NCBI RefSeq assembly: GCF_004798865.1
Contig: NW_025335568.1
Coordinates: 1,259,178-1,323,177 of the forward strand
Length of the DNA stretch: 64,000 nt
Origin: Varanus komodoensis
Lineage: Eukaryota; Chordata; Lepidosauria; Squamata; Varanidae
Direction of reading: 5' to 3'
Position numbers and translations under genes: made by a program. Below the pieces are notes generated by a model. It searched no databases, was not told the origin of the DNA, and saw only the letters and a list, made by a program, of their open reading frames with translations. Position 1 is the stretch's first letter, and every line of letters begins with the position of its first letter. This document shows positions 34,665 through 46,425 of the stretch, piece after piece.

Positions 34665-35199
34665 CTTTGGTGTTGTCAGTAAACTTGGCTGGCTCTCTGT
34701 TTGCTTCTAATTCCACATCAGCCCTATGTACCCTTGAATGCACACACGTTTGTGTAGATTAATACATATATCCTGCCATCTTTCAAATATACTGATCCTC
34801 CCTCCTCCCCTCCCTCCCCCCTTCCCCCCGCACACACAATGCCTGTGTCGACTGGGCCAACTTCTTCCAAAATGCAGCTTTTGAAGACAATTACTGCAGG
34901 CTCTGGATCCAAACTGGAAGAAGAAGTGGGGTCATAATTCTGAGACGGTGAAATGCCGGTGAGCCTTGAGGTAAGCCAAGCGGTTGGTGGGAACCAGCTC
35001 ACCTCTGGTTCAGGGGGAGATAGTGCTGGACAAGCAGAGGCAGAGAAGGAGGGATGTAATTTAACAAGCCCCAAAATCTGCCAACAGCTCAAGTGAGCTG
35101 ACCATTTGGGTCGCCTCTGGCATTCCTGCTGTCTGGAAACAAGCATGGGAACCTCCCTGAGGGTGCAGCTAACCCTATTTGGTCGAGAAGCGGGGAGAC
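34665..35199. other. Unclassified DNA
   Basis: A pyrimidine-rich tract (CCTCCCTCC type) at 34796-34830. Otherwise nothing recognised. Confidence 0.35.
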
Positions 35200-35790
35200 A
35201 GATGCCCTTTGGGATCCGCTTCTTGACTTGAGAGGTACTTTTGCTTATTTGCTGGCACATTAACCAGACAGGATGTCTTTTGCTAATGAGCTTTGCCATG
35301 TCCTTGCCATGTCACAAACCCACCTGGATGGACGACTTTGCCACAATAAAGTCGGTAGTTAGAGGCCTCTGGTCTTGATCTGCTGGGAAGAGCAGAAGAG
35401 GAGGCAGGAGAGCTCACACCTCAGCCATACAGAGGGGAATGTAAGGAATCCAATCAAGGGGGAAAATCGGATGGGTTCCATAATTCTTCCCACAGATCCT
35501 GGTTCATTAGCCCCTGCCAGCACTAACTTGTAAGAGGCCAGCCGATTTGCAGATTTCCATTTCAAAGAAGGGGTACAATTTGTGCATTTAAAAAAAAAAC
35601 TAGAAAATTTGCACATCTCAAACTCCTGGCAAAACTGGAAGATGGAAGCTATGTGCTTCTGGTACTGTGTACATAAATGCACCAGCACTGCATAGTTTCC
35701 AGTTTCCTGTTTGCACAAATTGTATAAGTTTGTGAAAAAAGCAGAAATAGCACGATTTGTGCAAATTTCCTTAGTATTAGAATAATGGGC
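35200..35790. other. AT-rich block, repeat or CNE unresolved
   Basis: Balanced to AT-rich sequence with repeated TTTGCACA/TGTGCAAA words (AAAATTTGCACATC, TTTGCACAAATTGTATAA, GATTTGTGCAAATTTCC). The recurring octamer-like ATTTGCA/TGCAAAT words and imperfect symmetry could mean an old inverted-repeat transposon or a regulatory block. Confidence 0.3.
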
Positions 35791-36029
35791 AGACCGCAAC
35801 CTGTCTTAGAGGGAAGCCCACCGTGAAGAGCCCACGCCCAGCCCCCGTCCAGCCATGAGGTCAGAAGCAGGCAGGGCCAGCATCGCCTAGCTTCGTACCA
35901 TCCATGGCTTTAAAAAATAAGAAACGGCCACAATGCCCCGCTGCCTGCCTCATTGGCTGGAACACCTCGGCTCCCGACCATCTCGTGCAAATCGCGTGCG
36001 GTGCCTTCCTACGCCTCTGTCCATCCACC
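35791..36029. other. Unclassified DNA
   Basis: Nothing recognised. Confidence 0.35.
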
Positions 36030-36310
36030 TTGGCTAGCGGCGCAATCTACAACATGAAGACCCATTTACGAAAAACCACCTTTGAAGCAAGAAACATTTT
36101 ATTACCACAAACTTTTACTGGATTTAAACTGTTTCAAAGCTTGGTTGCTGCTTAAACTGTTGCAGGTTTTGCTCTCCCTGTATTGAAAGCTCTGCATTTT
36201 TGCTGCTTTACATGTTACTCTTTCCAGTTCAACTGGCGAGTGCAATGTCATATTTACAATATTGATTCCAGTGATGTTCATAAAACTGCAGATTGCCAGC
36301 TGTCAAAACA
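36030..36310. promoter_or_regulatory. AT-rich block, candidate CNE
   Basis: GAAACATTTTATTACCACAA, GGATTTAAACTGTTTCAAAG and GTCATATTTACAATATTGAT. It is non-repetitive and AT-rich, about 120 bp upstream of a CpG island. It could also be an untranslated region, but there is no polyadenylation signal pattern that convinces me. Confidence 0.35.
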
Positions 36311-36639
36311 CCAGTAAAGCGCAGTGGAGGGAAGCAAGGAGCACTTCCTAAAGGTGGGGGAGGCACTGAGGGGAGACCCTGAGCTCAGGGTGCACTCGGG
36401 GCTCCTAGGGATGCGAGTGCGATTTGAAATCATCGCTAACAGCAGCAGCAAATGCGGTGCCAGCCGGCGAGCCCCCACTGTCACGGAAGCCGAGCGGGGG
36501 CACCGGGAGGCTTGGAGTGAGCGGCGTCCGAGTGCAGGCGGCCCCTCCAGCGCCTCCCCCCACATTCTTCACCTCTGGACGCCGCTCCCGGATGGAGCCA
36601 AGGGCACGATCCGATGCACGTGCAGCGAGCGCACAGACC

Positions 36640-36715
36640 GGCAGCTCCTAGCATGCCCCCGCCAGCCGTGCCAGCTAGGGATGATGGGCTCGCTAGCATC
36701 CGTGCTCCAGCCTGT
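36640..36715 (+). mobile_element. Core of a palindromic hAT-type MITE
   Basis: CCTAGCATGCCCCCGCCAGC, GTGCCAGCTAGGGATGATGG, then GCTCGCTAGCATCC. This is the central part of the MITE seen at 10555 and 22270. The outer arms are not recognisable. Confidence 0.4.
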
Positions 36716-36869
36716 CCAGAGGGGTGGGGAAGGCTGGGGTGGGGCCTGTGCGGGACGCGCGCGGCTCTCGCGGCCTCCGGGGCTCCGGCCCGGCCCGGCC
36801 CGGCCCAGTGGGGCGCCCCGCAGAGCCCGTGCGCATTCCCGCCAGCAGGCGGCCGAGGCGGCAGCGCGC

Positions 36870-37090
36870 CTCCTGATTTATTGCTCGGTCGCTCTCGGAA
36901 TTCCTGGGAGGGGGGAGCAGATTATTGATTTCGCAGCCACTTTGGCAGGCTTCTGCCCGGAGCTTTTATCATAATTACAGGTGTAAAGTGTCAGGGTCCA
37001 TAATTTTTCAAAGGAATACCGGGGATTGCATTTCTTTCCCCAGCGCGCCAAGCGATTGATGTGCAAACCTAACGGCTTTTTAACAGACGT
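36870..37090. promoter_or_regulatory. AT-rich block inside CpG island, candidate CNE
   Basis: CAGATTATTGATTTCGCAGC, TTATCATAATTACAGGTGT, CCATAATTTTTCAAAGG and GCGATTGATGTGCAAACC. Several homeodomain-like TAATTA/ATTGATT cores sit in about 220 bp framed by CpG-dense DNA. It is one of the best enhancer-like candidates here. No coding frame. Confidence 0.4.
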
Positions 37091-38350
37091 TTGAGTGACG
37101 GAGGGGAAGGGCCCGTGTTACTCACGCAACATCGCAGAGCTGGCGAAAGCCCCCCCCCCGAAACAGATGTGTGCTCCCCTCCCCCAGCGGAGGCCCTGCT
37201 CCCTGGTCCCACGCCCCAGATGAATCCCCCCGGATCCCCGGTCCCTCTCCGGCCGGCATGAGCTGCCGGGCTGCCTTCGCTCCGAGTCTGGGCCCTCTCC
37301 AAGCTGCCCTGAAGTTCCCTCTTCGATGCGGGGGGGGGGGGGGCTGGGATCACCCTCTCCCTCCACCGCGCTTTCCTGGTGCGAGCCACGAGATGCCAGC
37401 CCCTTGAGGCGGCGATGGACCTCGCTGTGCGTGGCGGGCCGAGCTCGGGCGCGGCTGCTGCTGAAATCCTATGTTGCAATCCTCTTTCCGTTGCGCGTTT
37501 ATGCCTCAGAGCGCCGCATCAGAAGCAGCCATTCCGAGTCCAAAGGGGCCCCCGGGCTTGCAGCGCTTACTCGCGGGGCGGCGGCCGCTCCCCGCAGCCT
37601 CACTGGGTCTGCCCCAGATCTGCCTGGCTGATGTCGGGGCCGCCGCCACGCCAAGGGCGCACCCCGCCTCTAAGCGCCGCGGACCCACCGGGAAGCGGGG
37701 GCCGAGCACGCTCCCGCCCCGCAGCTGGCTCTTGCACTGCCCCTGCCCCTGCCCCTGCGTCACAGGCGGGGCAGAAGGGAAAGACCGGCTACGTCCCCCG
37801 GAAGGCGGATGCGCGGGCGCGCGCGTTCTTGGGCGCCTGCTGCGCAGACGCTCCGGCTGCAAACGCGCTGCGGGAACAGGGAGGAGCGGGAGGATCCGCC
37901 GAAGAGCCGGGGGCTCCACACCGACCGCTTCCGGGGGGGGGGGTTTCTGCTGCCCCGGCCGGTGGGAAGCCGAGGAAGCGCCGGCGCGGATGGCCCGGCG
38001 CGCCTCTCCTCCCGCTCCGCCGGGAGGCCCCGAGGAGCACGCGGTTGTCCCCACGCGTTCCAGGGCGCTCTGGGGTGTCCCGTCGCTGAAAATACGCTGC
38101 ACAAATTCAACTCGGGGAGCTTATCCTGGCCGGGCTGCTCTCTCTCAGGAGCATCTCCGCGCAGGCCTCTCCCCCCCCATCCCTCCCCCGGTTCCAGAGA
38201 ATCGCCGCCTCTCCGCTGCTGCCCGGGCCTCTCTCCTTGCCTCGCTCTGCGCCTCCGGGGCGATCCTGGGGCGAGCGGGAGCCGCGCTGCGATTTAAGCA
38301 GAGCGCAGAGGCCAGAATGAGGCCGGTGTTCGCCCAGGCTGCCCACTGGC

Positions 38351-38834
38351 AGGGCTGAAGTTCGAACGGGGAAGCGCAGCTCGGCTGCTGGGCCGGAGAG
38401 CCTGGCCTCTCCCTGGAGCCCTCCGCCTCCTGGGCAGGTTGTGGGCATGGCGGCTGCTTAGTGCTGAAGAACAGAAAGATCTTAGCGTCGGGTCCCCTCC
38501 CAGGGTGAGGGCGCTCGTGGCCCATGGCTCCCCCCAGCAGGAAGATCCCCTAAGCAAAGCTGTGGGGCTCCCAGGATGGGCTCTTGGGCTTGCCCGGCTG
38601 TCCATCCAGCAGGAGGCTGGGCCGTGGCGTTAGCGGGCAGCCCCAGTGGGACCGCCCACGGTTCCCGCCTGCAAGCTGCCATGTTGCTGGTGCAGGAACG
38701 GGGAGCCAGGGCTGAGCCCCATGAAAAAGAGGCATGCTCGCCTCGGGCGAGTTCCAAGCTGCGAAAGGACGCCCTCCCCTCCAGGATTCGTAGAGATGCA
38801 GCCAGCAGCAAGACCCTTCGTGGCACACCGTGAT
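38351..38834. other. GC-rich unique DNA
   Basis: Nothing recognised. Confidence 0.4.
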
Positions 38835-39925
38835 TGCGGACGGCCAGAGCTGGCAAAAAGCGAGCTGGATGGCAGCGCTTCAGGTGGGCCTGTAGGTGGC
38901 TAGGAACCGGGCTCAGGGATGCTCGAAAAGGCACCTTCCCACCAAGTGGGGCGCGCAGGGCTCCGTCCTGGGCCCAGTGCTCTCCAGCGTGTCTAGCAAT
39001 GGCTTGGATGAGGAAGCGCAGGAAATGATCTGCAGATGACAGACACACAGCTGGGTGGGAGAGCCAGTACCCTGGAAGACGGAGGGGAGACTCAAGGGGA
39101 TCGTGATGGGCCGGAGTGCGGGGCTGCAAGCGACAGGAGGAAATTCAGTGGGGACAAGGGCCAGGTTGTGCACCTCGGGGGAAAAGAGGCATGCATCAGC
39201 ACAAGGTGGGCTCAGCAATATTGCGAGTGAGGAGGATCTTGGAACTGCTGTAGATCACAAGCTGAGTATGAATCAGCCGTATAATGTGGCTGCAAAGAGG
39301 GCAAATGCTATTTTGGGCTGCATTATTGGACGTACCACTTCCAAATCCCGTGAAGTCCCGGTTCCCCTTTACTCAGCCCCAGTTCGGGTTCCTCTTCAGT
39401 CAGAGTTAGGCCTCATCTGTGTCCAGTTCTGGGCACCACAGTTTAAGAAAGATGCAGACAAACTGGGAAAAGTTCATAGGACGACAATAGAGATAATCCA
39501 GGGGCTGGAAACTCTCCACCAGTCCTGTGTGGAGAGACTGAAATAACTTCTTGAGAAGTGAAGACTGAGAGGAGACTGAGAGCACTCCCCAAGTCCTTGA
39601 AAGGCTGCCACGAAGAGGAAGTCCAGGATTCTTCTTGATCATCCCAGAGTGCAGGGCATGCAATAACGGGCTCAAGTGACAGGAAACTGGGTTCCAGCTG
39701 GACATCAGGAAGAACTCTCTGACCGTGAGGGAGGATGGCCGTGGAACCCGTGACTGGGGAGGTGGCGGGCTCTCCCACAGTGGAGGCACCCGAGAGGCAG
39801 CTGGGCAGCCGTCCAAGAGGGGGGTTGAACTGGGAGTCCTGCACTGGGCGGGGGAGGGGGTTGGACGCCATGGCCCTCTGGCCCCTTCCAACTCTGCGAT
39901 GGCACGATTCTGTGAAAAAAGCCAA
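38835..39925 (+). mobile_element. CR1: CR1 LINE, reverse transcriptase C-half to 3' end
   Basis: A decayed ORF2. Around 38940-39120 frames give GLRPGPSALQRV and DLQMTDTQLGG (the RT core around the catalytic box, degenerate). Near 39180 it gives VVHLGGKEA. Near 39290-39540 it gives AAKRANAILGCI, CVQFWAPQFKKDADKLGKVH, and TTIEIIQGLETLHQ. The 3' UTR follows (AGAACTCTCTGACCGTGAGG, GTTGGACGCCATGGCC, CCCCTTCCAACTCTGCGATG) and ends CACGATTCTGTGA. It is a 5'-truncated copy of about 1.1 kb. Confidence 0.9.
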
Positions 39926-42849
39926 GAAAGGACGCGGCTGAAGCACCCCGGTAGGCCTTGGCTTCCCAGTTGCTGAGTGTCCGCTCGGAACGCACTCCAG
40001 GGGACGGACTGATCCCAGGCCTCCGGTCTCCTGACTCTGGGGAGGAGCTGGGCTCCAGCCCTGCCCTCGCTCCCTGCTGGAGGGCACCGTGCCCATTCCC
40101 TGCCCAGAGCCCCGAAGGTGGCACGCACCCGGCTACCGGCCGGCTTTGATTCTTTTGTTTTGCAAAGAGAGATCTGCTGGCCTCCCCATCCACTTCAAAG
40201 CAGAGGGCCTTCCACACAGGCCAGCTTTACAAGCCCTGAGATTATTCCTGAAAGGAAAGGAGCTGTTTTCTTGCTCCTAATCAACATGCTTCTGGCGAGA
40301 GACCGAGGCAAGCATCTGGAGTTTTCCACATGGCGGCTAATGGCCGTATCCTATTTTACAATTGGAGGGTATTCCCGGGGCAGGCTCCTGGGCCCGGCCG
40401 TCTCTTTGTTACCGTTCCAACCCTCAGGTCTGGGCATTCTCCGCTTCTTTTTAAAGGCCACTCGGGGAGTTCAGCATGTCAGCTTCTGTTCATGGAGCCG
40501 TTCTGCTTCGCAGGCCATGCTCTGCGCCGGAGGAGGACTGGGGCACCCTCCCAAATGGCTCCGCTCGGGGTGAGCTCATTTCAGTCCCAGAATAAACCTC
40601 CGTTTATCTCAAAACCACATAAGGGAAGGGATGGGAGACGCTCGTGCGGCAGAACGCTTTCTGCACGTGCGCTCACTGATTGATCCAGGTGAGCCCCGCC
40701 GAGCCCCTGGAGAGCTGCTCCCACCACCGGCCCGGAGAGCCATGTGGCAGAAACCGCGGCCCCGGCCGAGGGCACCTCCCCTCCCCGCAGTCCCTGCCAC
40801 ACGTCCCGTGCCCCCGGCCCATTCGCGGCTAAGGCCATCTGTGCCGGGTGCCCCGTTGGAGCCTCACTGGGTGCCTGCTGGAGGTGGGGGGAGCAGCTGG
40901 GCGGGCCCCCACTTGTGCCCGTCTGGCTAGCCTCTCGTGCTGGAAAGCGTTCCGCTTCCCTTGGGCAACCCCCCGGTGCCGGGGCCCGCATGCACCTTCC
41001 CACCCCCTCCGCAGCACTCATGTCGTACTGCCCCCCCACGTGGCACACGCACAGCTCTGCTCTCCCTTGGCCAGCACCATAAAAGGGCGGGGGAGCGGAA
41101 CCCCCCCCCCCGCAGAGGGCTCAGTGGCTCTGCCACAGAAGCCTCCCTCTTGGGACGCCCCCCAGCTGGCTGGGGAGCGGGCAGGACCCTCGCCCTGCTC
41201 CTCGAGGGGCTCCTGGCGGGCTGCATCTCTGACAGAAAACACCCGACCTCTTCTGAGCACATCTCCTTCCTCCTCCTCCTCCTCCTCCTCCTCCTCCTCT
41301 TTGTTTAGTAGCAGCAGACACTGGAGGTCCGTGGGGTGCCAGGCGGGGCTTATGGGACACGTGTCCCCGGGGCCACATTTTTGCGGCCTCTGCAGAGTAA
41401 ACTGTCACAACTACTGCTCTGTGGCGGCCTCTCCGCCAGAGCCCCCAGCCAGGCTCCCGCGGCAGATGCTGGAGAGGCCGGGTCATTCAAGTGCTGGCCA
41501 GGCCAGGCAGGGGCCCGGCTGAGGGACCCGTTGGCTGAGCGCCATCGCTGCGCAAGCAGAATGCCTGCAGGCACCAAAGCGAGGGCCTTTCGGAGCCGGG
41601 GATGAGCTCTTGCTGGACAATCAGCAGCCCAGGCAGGAGGTTCTCCTGGGATCGCTGCCGGGCAGGCCCCACAAGCTCCACCGGAGGAGGAGGCTGGGGC
41701 CTGCCCTTCCAGTGTGGGTGCTGCAAGTGTGTCTCTGGGGAGGGGGGCGGGAGGCTGCGTCGAGCCATGCTTCTTCTGGGGTGCATGTCCAGGCACACTT
41801 TTCCCCCAGGGCTGCTCTCCAGGGAACCAGGGAGGGGGTCCGCAGGGGGCTGTGGTGCCTCGGTGCATCCCCCTTTCCACTCGTCCTGCTTACTGCTGTG
41901 CGCTCCGCATCCGAGCAGCCGTTTTTCCGTCCCGTACTTTCCCGAATCCTGCATAAACCCCTGCGCCTGCTGCCCCCGAGCCCAGACCGTGTGCTTCGGA
42001 GGCGGGAAGGGAGCGGCTCCCGAGGCAGCCCAGCACCCTCGAGGCCCAGCTCACCTGTGCCGAGCAGAGGGCAACCTGCTCTCCAGCGAGCGAGCCCACA
42101 GTGAGGGCCCCAGCCTGTCGCCCGCGAGGGACCGCGATTGCTTGAGCATCGAGGCGATTGGACACGTTACTCGGGGGGGGCAGATGGTTCCCGTTGCACG
42201 GCCCAGGGATGGTGTCTGCAGGCACTCAGAGGCTTGCGGCTCCCCCCCGCCCCCAGGACAAGTGCGGTGGGGTGAGGGCCCGAGAAGCACACCGCTCCAA
42301 GCAGCCCGCCCCGAACAGCCGCCCCGCAGGTGCAGTGGAGAGAACCGGCCTGGGGACGGCCTGAGCTGCGGTCCGACACGCACGGAAGCCTGGAGCCGCC
42401 CCAGCCCCTTGACCAGCCCCCTGTGGGACGTCTCCGTCACCGAGCGCAGCCGGCAGGGCAGGGAGAGAAGCCCCGAGGGAGGGTGAGGCACCGGGGGCTT
42501 GCCAGGCAGGAAGGCCGCTTCAGTGCCCTCCCACCACCTCCAGCTGAGAGGACCCCCGGCCAGCCCCCTCCCTGCCAGTGCCCACGGGGGCACCCACCTT
42601 CCTGAAAGCCCCACGTCAGGGCAGGTGGACTGTGTGACACCAGGAAAGGCTGCTCAGGGTGTCCAGAGACTGGGGGGGGGGGCGAGTATTTCGGTGCCCC
42701 TCAAGTGAAGAGCTGGGGACAGGCCAAACGTTCCCCTGCTCTGCTAGGAGGAGGCGAGCGGCAGCAGGGCCTCTCGGGGGCAGAGCAACCCCGGCCCACC
42801 CGCCCCAAACAGCGAGGAGGCCGATTTCTCCCATCTGTGCACTGCCGCA
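39926..42849. other. GC-rich unique DNA, nothing recognised
   Basis: No repeats apart from the (TCC)n tract at 41268-41300 and C tracts (41101-41111). The open frames are compositional. Confidence 0.45.
41268..41300. repeat. (TCC)n microsatellite
   Basis: Eleven TCC/CCT units. An unrelated polyserine/polyleucine stretch in overlapping frames results from it. Confidence 0.95.
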
Positions 42850-42965
42850 GCGTCTCTGGTCTGGTTTACTGGCATATTTTCAAGCAGCAGCATCTAACTC
42901 GCTCTTGGCAATCCTTTTAAAGCCGCTCTTCATGGCCTTTTTAATGATACGTTTTCAGGGATGAC
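42850..42965. promoter_or_regulatory. Short AT-rich block, candidate CNE
   Basis: CTGGCATATTTTCAAGCAGC, GGCAATCCTTTTAAAGCCGC and TTTTTAATGATACGTTTTC in GC-rich flanks. No repeat identity. Confidence 0.25.
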
Positions 42966-43619
42966 TTGCTGGCTCCATTCCCCCCAGCCCCCCACCCCCT
43001 GATTCTCTGCTGTCGGCTTTGCAGGGAGCAGGGACCTCCCTCCGATCCATCATCCCCTGCTAGAGGGAGAGATGGGCACACAGGCACCACTTTGCTGGAG
43101 ACCCAGACGAGCGGTCTGCTCGCCGGGACTGGCTGGAGAGCTGGTGCCGAGGGGGGACTCTGTGCCAGGGAAGCAGGAGGGGAGAGGCACCCCCGCAAAG
43201 GCCGGAGACTCCGTGGCTCCCCAGTGCCTGCCCCAGGAAACCCCAGCAAGACCCTCCCCCTCCCCTGGGGATTCTTCCTAAAAACAAGCGGGTCCCTGGA
43301 GAGGCAGCTGCTGCTCGTGGCTTCCTGGGGTTTCCCGGCACATCACTGGAATTTCGCTGAATGGAACTTGCTCTCTGGGCTCAAGGTGGGAAACCACAGA
43401 CCAGAAAGACGTGCCTGCGGAGCGGGGCCAGCACCACCCAGGGAGACACCTGCAAGGGGCAAGCAGTGCCAAGGCTGGCCAGGCCAGACGGGCCTCCCTG
43501 CCCGCCCCTTCCCTGAGGGGAGCGGGAAGAAGGGCTGCGCTGGGGCCAGTCCTGGGAAGACACCCGCCTGGCCTGGATGCTCTTGCCAGCCAGCTCCGGG
43601 GACCTCTCCTCCCGGGAAC
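42966..43619. other. GC-rich unique DNA
   Basis: Nothing recognised. The 388-aa frame starting at 42966 is compositional. Confidence 0.4.
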
Positions 43620-43765
43620 CGTGGCTTGCAAACTGAAAATTTATTATTTGATGTTACACTACTTTTACTATTTCTCTGCTTATTCATATCTCACCTATTC
43701 CCAGTACTGGAACTCACTGGGGATTTTGGGAGTCTGTCGAATGCCGCGTATTCATGTTTCAGCAG
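43620..43765. promoter_or_regulatory. Short AT-rich block, candidate CNE
   Basis: AAAATTTATTATTTGATGTT, CACTACTTTTACTATTTCTC and GCTTATTCATATCTCACC between very GC-rich segments. No repeat identity. Confidence 0.3.
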
Positions 43766-45845
43766 CGGGCAGCATGTCTGCCACCCCCCAGGCACCTCGG
43801 CCATCTGCACCGCAGAAGCAGGGCAGTGGCGGCTGGGCGAGGGCAGGGCAGGGCCAGCGGCGGGCCGGCGGCTGGGTGAAGAAGGCCCCGCTCAGCCACC
43901 GGCACCTGCAGCTGGGCCAGGAAAGCCCCGAGCCCTGACCCTGGACCCGGAGAGCTGCTCCACTCCGTGCAGGCAAGCCAGCGAAGCGTGGGCCGTGACC
44001 TGCCGCAGTGCAAACTGCTTCCATGGAGAAAGTGGTTTCTGGAGGCACGGGAGATTCCCGCCAGCTGCCTCTCTGCACAGCTCATTCTGCCAGCGAAGAT
44101 GCTGCAGTCCCTCTTGGTGGAACAAGAAATAACAGCAAGGCTGTTTCCAAGACCACTGTCCCCGGCCCTGGAGAGACGCCCCCTGCATGAGCCACCACGT
44201 GAGCAGGGCCCGCAGTGGCCACGTGCTCATGCGATCCTGGAGTCGCCACACACACGGGAGAGTCCTGCCCAGGCGCCGCCTGTGGCATCCCCGGCGGGCC
44301 CGTCCGTGCGGAGCATTGACTGATGGGGACCTCCTGGTTTGACTTGAGGCAAGAGTGGCTTGGAAGGACATGTCCACATGGAGGTGAGCTGGGTCCTTCT
44401 TCTACTCGGCCCCCCTGCGGTCTGCCCCCTGCCCCCATGGTCTTCAGGGTTCCCGGCTACAAGGTGGGAAAGGCGCCCCAGCCTCACGACTCGCCACCCA
44501 CACTCCTGCCCCCTGCAACCTGCGCAGGGAGGGCTCCAGGACTTTCTCCCTGTGGCCCCGAGTCCTCCTCTCGGAGAGGCTTTTGGGGACCCTCTCTGCA
44601 GGGGAGGGAGACTGACGTGGCCTCGCAGCACCTTTTCCCTCTCCATCTCATGCGCCATGTTTCCCCGGCAAAATCGACTGCGTGTGCGGCCGAGGGAGAC
44701 AGCCTCCTTGTCCCTGCCCTCCATCGGATGCTTTCAGAGGGTTCCTGGAAGGCTCACTGGGCCAGGCCCTTCGGGTCCTTGTGCCTTTAACCATGATTAG
44801 GGACCGTGGTGCAAAGAGTGTGACGGGCCGGATGTGTAAGAGAGACGGGAGGCAAGCTCGTTCCTTCTGAATGCAATGGGCTCATCTGCTGCCAGTCAGA
44901 GTTGGCAATGCCAGCCCAGACAGGGGAAGCGTGTGCGCTGGGGCTCGGTTAGCCACATGGGTCCCTGGCTGCTCCCCTCTCCATCTGTACGGCAAAGCTT
45001 TGTGCTACTTTTATCCTGCTCCGTGCCATAAATCCTGAGCTTGTGCCACCACCAAAATCATGGCCGGGTCAACCCCTCTAAAACCCCGCCTGCCCCTGTC
45101 ACCCCCACCCCAGCCTGCGCTGCCGCACACGGCTGTAGACAGGGGCACGGAGGTGACCTTGCGGGGAGACGGGCAAACCGCCAACCTCCGTAAGCGTGTG
45201 CCAGAGTCCTGCGTTGCGCCGCGCCATAAATCTGGGGGCCCGTGCCACCCGCAGAAGCAAGAAAACGGCATGTCTTCGGTGTGGCCGACAGAGTGCGAAC
45301 ACCCCCCGCACCCCCCCGCCACCTCTGACTCTGTGCCAAGGCCTCGTGCTCGTTTGGCGCTGGGTCGCGCCACCGCTGACGAGGCTCGCTGTTAACGCGG
45401 AGGCCCCACACGCGCCAATCAGCCACGGACAGGCCAGCGTTTGCTTTTCTGTGTGTTACCTGCAGGCCCGCATGAGATGCATTACGACGCACTTGTGGCT
45501 GGTGGCAGAAAACTTGCACGGCTTGGGAGCAGCAGCACGGAGCTTTGGCATAGCTTTCGAGGGGATCCTCGATTAGACGGTTTGTAGCGTGCAGAGCTGT
45601 GATCCGGCACGGGCCTGGCATCGGAACGCAAGTGCACGCTACCCGTTTGTTTAGTGGACCACGCACCCGTCCAGTGCGCACGCGGGCAGAAACGATCTGT
45701 GAAAACAAACGGAGAGACTTCCCAGGGCAGCCGGGATGCAGAGGGGCTCTTCCGCCGGTGCTCCGAGGCTTCCCCAGACCGTCTTCCCCCTGCAGCCCTC
45801 GGGCCCTCAGGAAAGCTGCTGTACGGGCTGCAGGACCGGCTAGAG
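43766..45845. other. GC-rich unique DNA with CpG-dense segment
   Basis: 45080-45720 is rich in CpG despite not being extreme in GC, and it carries a loosely repeated GCCATAAATC...GTGCCACC motif (45026-45049 and 45223-45249). No gene recognised. Confidence 0.35.
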
Positions 45846-46417
45846 CGGACCTGCGCATTGCATGGCCCGCGGGCCACATGCGGCCCGACGGCTGGCCCTG
45901 ACTGGCCCGCAGGAGGTCACTGGCAAATTGAAAGTCAGTGAAAATATATATAGTCATTCAAGCCCAAAACAGACGAGATTTCTCTCACTGAAAACAACAA
46001 CAACAACAAAAAACGAACTGAGGAAATGCAAACAAACAAAGCTGGATGCATTTATAGGGAATCCAAAGGCAACTTGGATTGTTGAGTTTTCTGTTTCTCT
46101 GTTCTGTTCTAATTCGTAAGGTCTGTACCTTACTATGTTAAGCGCTGGGAGGTTACATATGTTGTAAATTTGCACTATATAAGTAAAATTGAATTGAATT
46201 TATTGCTTTTCATGTAATGTTAATGTTAATGTTTTTGTGAATATTCATTAAATAGTGTTGTTCTGTGCTCCACATTTTCATTGCATCATTGTAATATTTC
46301 ATTTACTGTTTTTATAGAGATATATATTGAGCAGAGCTGTCAGTGTATTGGTCCGACCCTTAACAACTGTCAAAGTTTCTCATGTGGCCCCATAGGAAAA
46401 TTGATTGCCCACCCCTG
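45846..46417. mobile_element. Nonautonomous hAT (Charlie-like) transposon with 8-bp target duplication
   Basis: A 572-bp element. The left end CGGACCTGCGCATTGCATGG...GGGCCACATGCGG and the reverse complement of the right end, CAGGGGTGGGCAATCAATTT...GGGGCCACATGAG, are imperfect inverted repeats of the CAGGGGTGGGCAA class. GGCTAGAG (45838-45845) and GGCTAGAT (46418-46425) match at 7 of 8. The interior is AT-rich with AACAACAACAACAAC and GAATTGAATTTATTG stretches. No transposase frame. Confidence 0.85.
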
Positions 46418-46425
46418 GGCTAGAT

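Larger units (their letters stand above)
36430..38350. promoter_or_regulatory. CpG island, candidate promoter region
   Basis: About 1.9 kb of very CpG-dense DNA with GGCCC repeats (36787-36808), a G14 tract (37330-37343) and CCCCTG repeats (37737-37763). It is split by an AT-rich block at 36870-37090. The long frames in it (for example 37471-38358) match no protein I recognise, so I call no CDS. The combination of CpG island plus AT-rich candidate CNEs is common at vertebrate developmental regulators. Direction and transcript are unknown. Confidence 0.35.

Noticed and set aside
41121-41486. Polyglycine-bearing minus frame
   Set aside because: It is the translation of the (TCC)n microsatellite.
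42966-44132. 388-aa open frame
   Set aside because: Compositional. It also crosses an AT-rich block with a completely different amino-acid texture.
45058-45957. 299-aa minus-strand open frame
   Set aside because: It extends into the hAT element and has no domain or splice context.
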